The translations under genes were made by a program, and so were the position numbers. From NCBI GenBank assembly GCA_039602395.1, contig JBCNJP010000023.1, positions 83,769,324 to 83,833,323 on the forward strand: a stretch of 64,000 nt of DNA, written 5' to 3'. Of the stretch, positions 57,066 to 64,000 are shown piece after piece. The DNA comes from Deinandra increscens subsp. villosa (lineage: Eukaryota; Streptophyta; Magnoliopsida; Asterales; Asteraceae). Position 1 is the first letter of the stretch. The number at the start of each line of letters is the position of its first letter. The notes below the pieces were generated by a model. The model did not search any database. It was not told where the DNA came from and saw only the letters and a program-made list of their open reading frames with translations.

Positions 57066-59919
57066 ATGGAGGTTCGAGATAAAGAACTGGGAATTGAAGA
57101 CATCCCGGTCGTGCGAGACTTTCCTGAGGTGTTTCTCCGATGATATAGCGGGTCTTCCTCCCGTTCGCCAAGTGGACTTCCGTATTGATCTTGTACCAGG
57201 TGCCACTCCTGTTGCGAAGTCACCTTATCGCCTCGCACCCTCGGAAATGCAAGAGTTGGCTAAACAACTCCAAGAGCTTTCTGATAAAGGGTTCATTCGT
57301 CCGAGTTCATCACCTTGGGGAGCACCTATCCTGTTTGTTAAGAAAAAGGATGGCTCTCTTCGCATGTGCATTGATTATCGTGAGCTCAATAAACTCGCAA
57401 TCAAGAATCGTTATCCTCTGCCTCGTATTGATGACCTTTTCGATCAGCTACAGGGTGCTTCTTGTTTTTCAAAGATCGATCTTCGTTCCGGTTATCATCA
57501 GCTTCGGGTCGCGGAGGAGGATGTTCTTAAAACCGCCTTCCGCACCCGTTATGGCCATTTTGAGTTCACCGTGATGCCCTTCGGCTTGACAAACGCTCCT
57601 GCTATATTCATGGACCTCATGAATCGCGTTTGCAAACCCTATCTTGATAAATTTGTGATTGTATTCATCGATGATATTCTGATCTATTCCAAGTCTAAGG
57701 AAGAACACGGAACCCACCTACGTCTTATGTTGGAGCTTCTGAAGAAAGAACAACTTTATGCCAAATTCTCCAAATGTGAATTTTGGCTAAATGAGGTTCA
57801 ATTTTTGGGACATATCATTAACAACAAGGGCATTCACGTCGATCCTGCTAAGATCGAGGCCGTTAAGAGTTGGTGCACCCCTACTTCACCGACTGAAGTC
57901 CGCTCGTTTCTCGGGTTAGCGGGCTATTATCGGCGTTTCATTGCTAATTTCTCTCGCATAGCTGTGCCTCTTACTGCTTTGACTCAGAAAAGTCAACCAT
58001 TCGAGTGGGGTCCTGCTCAGGAAAGTGCTTTCCAGACACTTAAGCAGATGTTGTGTGAGGCTCCCATTCTCACACTTCCTGATGGGACGGATGACTTTGT
58101 GGTGTTTTGCGACGCATCCCATCAAGGCCTTGGTTGTGTCCTCATGCAACGGGGAAAAGTAATCGCGTACGGATCGAGGCAGCTTAAGAAGCATGAGAAG
58201 AATTACACGACGCATGATCTTGAGCTTGGTGCGGTCGTGTTTGCTCTAAAAATTTGGAGGCATTACCTATACGGTACCGAGTGTGTGGTTTATACCGATC
58301 ACAAAAGCCTCCAGCATATCTTCGATCAGAGGGATCTCAACATGCGCCAACGTCGATGGATCGAACTCTTAAATGACTACGACTGCGAGATTCGTTATCA
58401 CCCTGGGAAGGCGAATGTCGTGGCCGATGCCTTAAGTCGAAAAGAGCATCTCAAGTTGGTTCTATTCCAGAGTTCCCATCATATGACCAACCTCAAAGCC
58501 CGCATTCTGGTAGCTCAACGCGCATCTGTTGAAGAGGGAAATTTGCATAATGAATTGTCTTGTGGTGCTGAGCTTCAATTTGAGACCAAGGCTGATGGTC
58601 TTCTTTATTTCTTGGATCGTATCTGGATTCCCGATCGAGACGATCTTCGGGCAATTATCATGAACGAAGCGCACAAGTCTCGTTATTCCATTCATCCTGG
58701 ATCTGATAAGATGTATCTTGACCTACACAAGCTCTATTGGTGGCCCGGTATGAAGAAAGACATAGCGCTTTATGTGGCAAAGTGCCTTACTTGTTCCAAA
58801 GTTAAGGCCGAGCACCAGCGACCTGCCGGTCTACTTGAGCAGCCCTTGATTCCCGTGTGGAAGTGGGAGAACATCGCAATGGACTTCGTCACAAAACTTC
58901 CGCGAACTTCTAAGGGTTGTGATACTATATGGGTTATCGTTGATCGTTTAACCAAATCTGCTCATTTCCTCCCAATCATGGAGACCGATGGAGCCCCGGT
59001 ATTGGCTCAAATCTTCCTTAAGGAGATTGTGTGTCGCCATGGCACTCCTTTGAGTATTATCTCTGATCGCGATGGTCGTTTTATGTCGCATTTCTGGCAG
59101 TCCCTCCATGCTTCTTTAGGGACTCAGCTAGATTACAGCACTGCTTACCATCCTCAGACTGATGGTCAATCCGAGCGCACTATTCAGACTCTTGAGGACA
59201 TGCTTCGGGCATGTGTCATTGATTATGGTGGGAGTTGGAGTTCATTTCTACCCTTGATCGAGTTCTCCTATAATAATAGTTATCACTCTAGCATCGGAAT
59301 GGCTCCATTCGAGGCTCTTTATGGTCGCAAATGTCGTTCCCCTATTTGTTGGTCCGAGGTCGGTGAATCTCATATCACCGGTCCTGAGTTGATTCAGGAA
59401 ACGACTGACAAAATCTCCCAGATTCATGATCATCTTCTTGCTGCTAGGAGTCGTCAGAAAAGTTATGCTGATAAACGACGTAGACCCCTTGAGTTTGAAA
59501 AGGGCGACCTTGTCCTCCTAAAGGTATCTCCTTGGAAAGGCGTCTTTCGATTTGGTAAAAAGGGGAAACTAGCACCTCGCTTTGTCGGTCCGTTCAAAAT
59601 TCTTGAGAAGGTCGGTAAGATGGCCTATGTGCTTGATCTTCCTCCTGAGCTGGCAAATGTTCACCCTACATTCCATGTTTCGAACCTTCGCAAATGTTTG
59701 GCTGATGAGAATCTTCAAGTTCCACTTGAGGATATTCGGATTGACGAGTCCTTGCATTTTGTTGAGAGACCCGTTGAGATCATGGACCGAGAAGTCAAGA
59801 AACTCAAGCGTAGCCGCATTCCGATTGTTAAGGTTCGTTGGGAGTCCAAGCGTGGACCAGAGTTCACTTGGGAGCGTGAGGATCAGATGAAAGCTAAACA
59901 TCCTCAGTTGTTCGCTTAG
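57066..59919 (+). pseudogene. RT-RNase H-integrase-chromodomain of chromovirus
   Basis: Continues protease after the solo LTR. One extra base near 57135 shifts the frame, after which it is open to 59919. RT has KIDLRSGYHQ and the FIDD box (57664-57675). RNase H starts at VVFCDASHQG. Integrase has a zinc part (WWPGMKKD..CLTCSK), core D in MDFVTKLP, D in ISDRDGRF and E in DGQSERT, then the GPY part (LAPRFVGPFKIL). The C-terminus PVEIMDREVK..W..TWE is a chromodomain-like end typical of the Tekay/Del clade. Apart from the breaks it is well preserved. The apparent Met at 57058 lies in the solo LTR and is not a start. Confidence 0.92.
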
Positions 59920-59979
59920 TTTGTTTTCTCATATGTTGTTTCTTAATTTCGGGACGAAATTTCCAAAAGTAGGGGAGAC

Positions 59980-62300
59980 TGTAACATTTCGGGTTTTCCG
60001 ATTTGTCAGATTCGACCCGAGTTCCTGTAATAAAACCCCGTGATCGATAATCCAATGAAGAGTTATGTTCTCTATGATGTTTTATACCTCATTTGATGTG
60101 ATTTGGTTCATTATTATGTTTATTGAGTTGATTTGCCCTTAATTTGGATTTTACGCGGACATGTCGCTAATTACGTTCTAACCGGGGATTTGATCAATCT
60201 AAACATGTATGACACTTGGGTGTGATACTAGTTAAGCACACAAGTGAATACAAGTGAAGGTTGGTGTGAATTCAAGGTCTAGAACGAAAACGGTGAAAGT
60301 TCGGTAAATCCCGCGCGATTTCGATTTTAACCGAGAGATCACATTTTTGAGTTCGTATATCAATTTTAGCATTTTATGAGTCATATGATCAATTAATAAG
60401 TCATGAGTCATCACACACTCGATCGGATCGCAAAACGTTGGTGAATTGCTTAAAATCGATAAAAACGACAAAAACGACCAAAATACACTTTTTATGATAT
60501 TTAATCATCCGTTAATCGTTGGGAGGCATACCATATATCAAATTTAGTGGATTATATGTGGTTGGAATGATGGTAAACCTAAAATGACGAATTTGGGCGA
60601 AAACGGGGGTCGAAACGGACTTATAACGCGAAAACGGGGACGAAAACGGCGCGCGCACACCCCCAGAAACACGCCGCGTATCGCGACGGTTTCTGGGAGG
60701 TGTGGCGCGATACGCCCACCGACCACCGTCGCTAAAAAAACGGGTTTTGCCCTAAAATCGCCTATTTAAGCACCTAAACTCATTCTAGCCCCCATTTCTC
60801 TCATCCTTAGCCACCATAAAACCCTAAAACGGCTGGTCTCATCCCATATCAAGTTCCTTGAAGATTTTCAAGCCAAGTTTGGTGATTTCGAGCCTCGATT
60901 CGTGTCGGTTTCTCGTATAAAAGGTTAGAATCATCAAACCGAATCTCCATCTTCTTGAATCCTTCATCTCTCATCATCAAGATCCAACCTTTATGCTTTT
61001 CCAAACCTAGATCTTGCATCAAAGAGCTAGATCTAGTGTTTTCAAACAAAAAGAATGGATTTTTATTAAGTTTTATAGATTTTTATAACATTTTTTGTTG
61101 TAATCTTGTTAGATCTTTATAGATCTTGCTAGATCTATATAAGAGCTGGAAAAGACACCATTTTTATACAAGATTTATCATGGGAAAACATCCTAATCAA
61201 TAGATATAGTGTTTTGATTATAAGAAGACTTGATTTTTATACAAAAAGTCCACTCTTTCTTATTTTCCTTCCATGGATCTTTATAGATCCAAGATATATC
61301 TAATAAACCATGTTGGATCTTGATGAAATCACCATTTTAAATGGTAGATCTAGGGTTTGGGTTAGAAGGATAATCATCATAATCATAGATCTAGGGTTCT
61401 TGTGGGAAAAATGATCATTTTTATATATTTTCCTAGTTTATCATGTCTAGATCTTAATAAAACCTTGGTTAGATGATGTTACCATTAAGATAAAATGATT
61501 AGATCTAGGGTTTTTGCCTTGGAATGATGCCTTTGGACCTAGATCTAGGGTTATGCTTGATTAAAATGAAATCTTGGTTGTTTAATTAATTAAATTAACT
61601 AGTATTTTTATTAGAATATAAAAATAATTAATTTTGACTAAATCGTTGGGTTAACGTTAGAGTTAGGATCTGAAATTTTTATAGGTGTTTTCACATGTAT
61701 AGATTGACCTAAAATTAATTTTTGAGAGCCAAATATGGTTTGGTTGATTTTATGGAAAATAATCAAGTTTGTGACGTCGTAAAGTTTCTATTTGAATAAA
61801 TAATTATTTTACCAAACATTTAATCTAGATTTAGGTTGACCACTTGAATATTCATATTCTTATATTATTATTTGATTAATTCACCAACAAGTCGCGTATC
61901 CGATCACGTCTATCGTGTCGTTCCGTGTCGCTCGTCTTATCTAAATACTTACTTATTTATTTTTGATTTGTCGGTGTTCCACTACCATGTTCGATCATTA
62001 AGGTGATCTCCGGGTTTGACTTCGCGCCGCTATTTCAGTCTCTCTCTCATTGTCTCACCATCAGGTGAGTATCATAGCCCCTTTTCTTTTAAGTTTTGGG
62101 GTGCAACATGTACCGTATTCTAATCATGTTCTTGGACTTTATTTCTCAAAACCGCATGCGAGTAATGTGTTAGACCTATGTGCCTAGTATACGTGAACTT
62201 GATTGATCATTGCTATGGATTGTGTTGCGTATGTTATACTTATGTGTTGCTCATGTTCATGTTCATGTTCATAGACGTATTCCCATTAACTCATTTGAGC
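59980..62300 (+). repeat. 3' LTR of the chromovirus (right end uncertain)
   Basis: TGTAACATTTCGGG follows the PPT AGTAGGGGAGAC. Upstream of TATTTAAG (60763-60770) are inverted pairs CCCAGAAAC/GTTTCTGGG (60662-60697) and CGTATCGCG/CGCGATACG (60677-60714). GGTGAGTATCATAG sits near 62063. The 5' LTR is not in view, so the end is a guess. Confidence 0.65.
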
Positions 62301-62463
62301 TGCACATGTCGTGGTAGAAGCTGCCGAGTAAAAGATTCAGACGAGAGAATTCAAATACCTAAGGCAGGACTAGGGTTTATTATTTTTGGCCCTTAAGGTT
62401 ATAGTCTAGATTATTGTTTTCTAATAACCTAATTCCCTATAACCAAGGCTCTGATACCAATTC
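62301..62463 (-). mobile_element. 5' leader of a minus-strand LTR element (H)
   Basis: The minus strand carries PBS TGGTATCAGAGCC (62447-62459) four bases inside the LTR end. Only about 150 bp of internal sequence remain before the chromovirus LTR. Confidence 0.65.
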
Positions 62464-63534
62464 TGTAACACCCCGACAGATGGCGAAAACATCGAGGTGT
62501 CACGAAAAGAGTTTAGAAGCACAAGGATATAAAAGAAATAGCATATTTTATTAAAAACTTAAACGTCTATTACAAGGCCGAATACATTAATGACACTAAA
62601 GCCTAACTAGATCCACAAGCTTCCTAGCTACAAATATGCTTAATTTCCATAACCTGAAAAACACGCAAAAATGGGTCAACTATCTACATAGTTGGTGAGT
62701 CATAGGTTTATAAGCAAAACAGTTTTAGAAAACATTTGTACAGTTTTTTTTTTGCAAGGTCATACTGTTAAATAAACAAATAAGCATGAGTCTTAGTACA
62801 CACGCGTTTATCACATAACAAATATTTATCACATAAACAGTACGCCTGATTGAAGGTTCGCAACCCAACAATCGGTAAGAATGTTTGTCCACGTGTTCAA
62901 TTCCCCTCTCGAGGAACCTCTACGATTACTGTTCAGTTCCTCTCAGGAATCTCAGCGTTGGGACCACGATCAGTCCCCCGCAAGAACCTCAACGTCATCA
63001 TGTTCAGTCCTTCGCAAGGAACCTCACGTTTGATGCTCCGGAGCCTTAAGAATAAAGTTTTCCCAAATAGCATACAATATCAAGCATGGCAAAATATATA
63101 TTCACACGATATCACACAGATACATACAAGTAAATGTATTCAACAGTATTTGACTTTGCATAGAAAGTATAAATGTTTGAATGAATAAAGTTTCGTAATG
63201 ATTCATGACAGTAAGCATGATGAATAATATGATTTACTTGAAAATAAAGTAATTATAGATGAAAATGTTTATGCGTGTTTTCCACCCCAAAATGGTTTGG
63301 AAAATAAATAGAAAAAGGGGCTATGAACTCACCTTAAGTAATTGATTACTAGCTTGACGAAACGCGAATGATTCAAGTTCAAGGACGTCCTAAACGAATG
63401 ATGAAATTTGTTAACCTAAAGTTACGATGACGATGAGATAGGATTTCAAAATAGCCTAGGGTTTCGGTGGGTTTGATGACTTGGGGAAGATGACTATAAC
63501 GTGATATCTTGAAACTTGTAGAAAATAAAATATG

Positions 63535-63573
<39 letters not shown>

Positions 63574-64000
63574 CTAGGTAGATAGATGATTAAATAGGTA
63601 ATTAAATGATTCATTAGACTAGTATATAATAACTTAATTAATGAAATAAATGTCCATACAAATTATTAAATATATATACGTAAAACAATTAAATGAATTA
63701 ATAAATAAATACATGACTAAATATTAAATGACTAAATAACTATTCAATTAGTGGCTAAAATAATTAAATTAATTAATAACCAAATAATTGAATGACTAGT
63801 TAATTAAATTAATTAAGTAAATGAATTAACACTTAGATCAATAAATAAATGACAAAATATTAACTACATGAATGAATGTATAATTAGTAAATAAATAAAT
63901 TATCCAAAGAATAAACGACGTGGTTAAAGATGTAACCGAATAAGGTTTCTCAAGAAATAAATGTGTTTAGATCAATTAATAACATTTCGTTTTATGAACA
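62464..64000 (-). repeat. 5' LTR of element H (runs off window)
   Basis: The minus-strand LTR ends GGGGTGTTACA at 62464. It contains GGTGAGTTCATAGCCCC (about 63320-63340, minus). Four degenerate repeats of TTCAGTCC..GCAAGGAACCTCA type are at 62896-63030, several forming TCCTT-CGC-AAGGA-like hairpins. The right half is AT-rich with (TA)n. The LTR start was not found. Confidence 0.55.
63535..63572. repeat. (TA)n microsatellite
   Basis: About 18 TA units in AT-rich sequence. Confidence 0.95.

Noticed and set aside
63535..63572. (TA)n run as a replication or matrix element
   Set aside because: Simple microsatellite in AT-rich DNA; nothing else supports a function.

Overview
This window is plant nuclear DNA, almost certainly a eudicot. 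The family mix (Tat, Ale and Tekay-like LTR elements, a SINE ending in a GTTAGCCGTTC-poly(A) tail, GGTGAGT-containing Gypsy LTRs) suggests Asteraceae, but that is a weak inference. It reads as a dense, nested graveyard of transposable elements. I found no intact host gene; the one host-like or Harbinger-associated gene (a SANT/Myb-like protein) is broken. There are three placeholder gaps of exactly 500 N (23242-23741, 38762-39261, 54465-54964).

Layout. 1-3215: an LTR tip in antisense, then the 3' half of a Sirevirus-like gag-only Copia element with a long non-coding tail and 3' LTR. 4151-4727: hAT MITE. 4744-7912: minus-strand SANT gene split by a non-autonomous LTR element (5162-7634) that carries a tandem hairpin array. 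8.2-10.8 kb: Harbinger-like end, SINE, MITE remnant. 10775-19420: a complete but degenerate Tat-lineage Ty3/Gypsy element (TSD GTGGT) with a spliced antisense accessory gene. 19421-21059: LTR-like sequence. 21060-23000: a second Tat element, truncated. 23.0-25.3 kb: a minus-strand LTR with a gap. 25275-28936: gag-only element B. 28937-29521: inverted gag 5' half, cut by a CACTA end. 31133-35787: young Ale-type Copia, minus strand. 36.3-38.8 kb: possible Helitron 5' end. 39262-41261: second Ale copy, plus strand. 42-44 kb: Gypsy LTR pieces and a hAT MITE. 44.5-47.6 kb: Helitron 3' end, helicase relic and tandem duplications. 47.6-49.1 kb: Copia relic. 49.1-50.3 kb: another Copia LTR. 50.3-54.5 kb: minus-strand Gypsy gag-only derivative. 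54965-62.3 kb: Tekay-like chromovirus interrupted by a solo LTR. 62.3-64 kb: LTR of a further minus-strand element.

The most interesting signals are structural. (1) Three consecutive stem-loops with a conserved core but different closing stems lie in the non-coding tail of the gag-only elements. (2) A tandem array of about 8 hairpins with co-varying arms lies inside the 5162-7634 element. (3) Family-specific inverted-repeat words sit just upstream of the TATA box in LTRs of several unrelated families. (4) The word CCAGGATG is strongly over-represented in the Tat elements. (5) An 86-nt phase-0 intron candidate joins gag to protease in the chromovirus. (6) A four-exon antisense gene lies in the Tat element. 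(7) One nested insertion appears to have its two halves at positions 1 and 28936, which implies an inversion or a misassembly.
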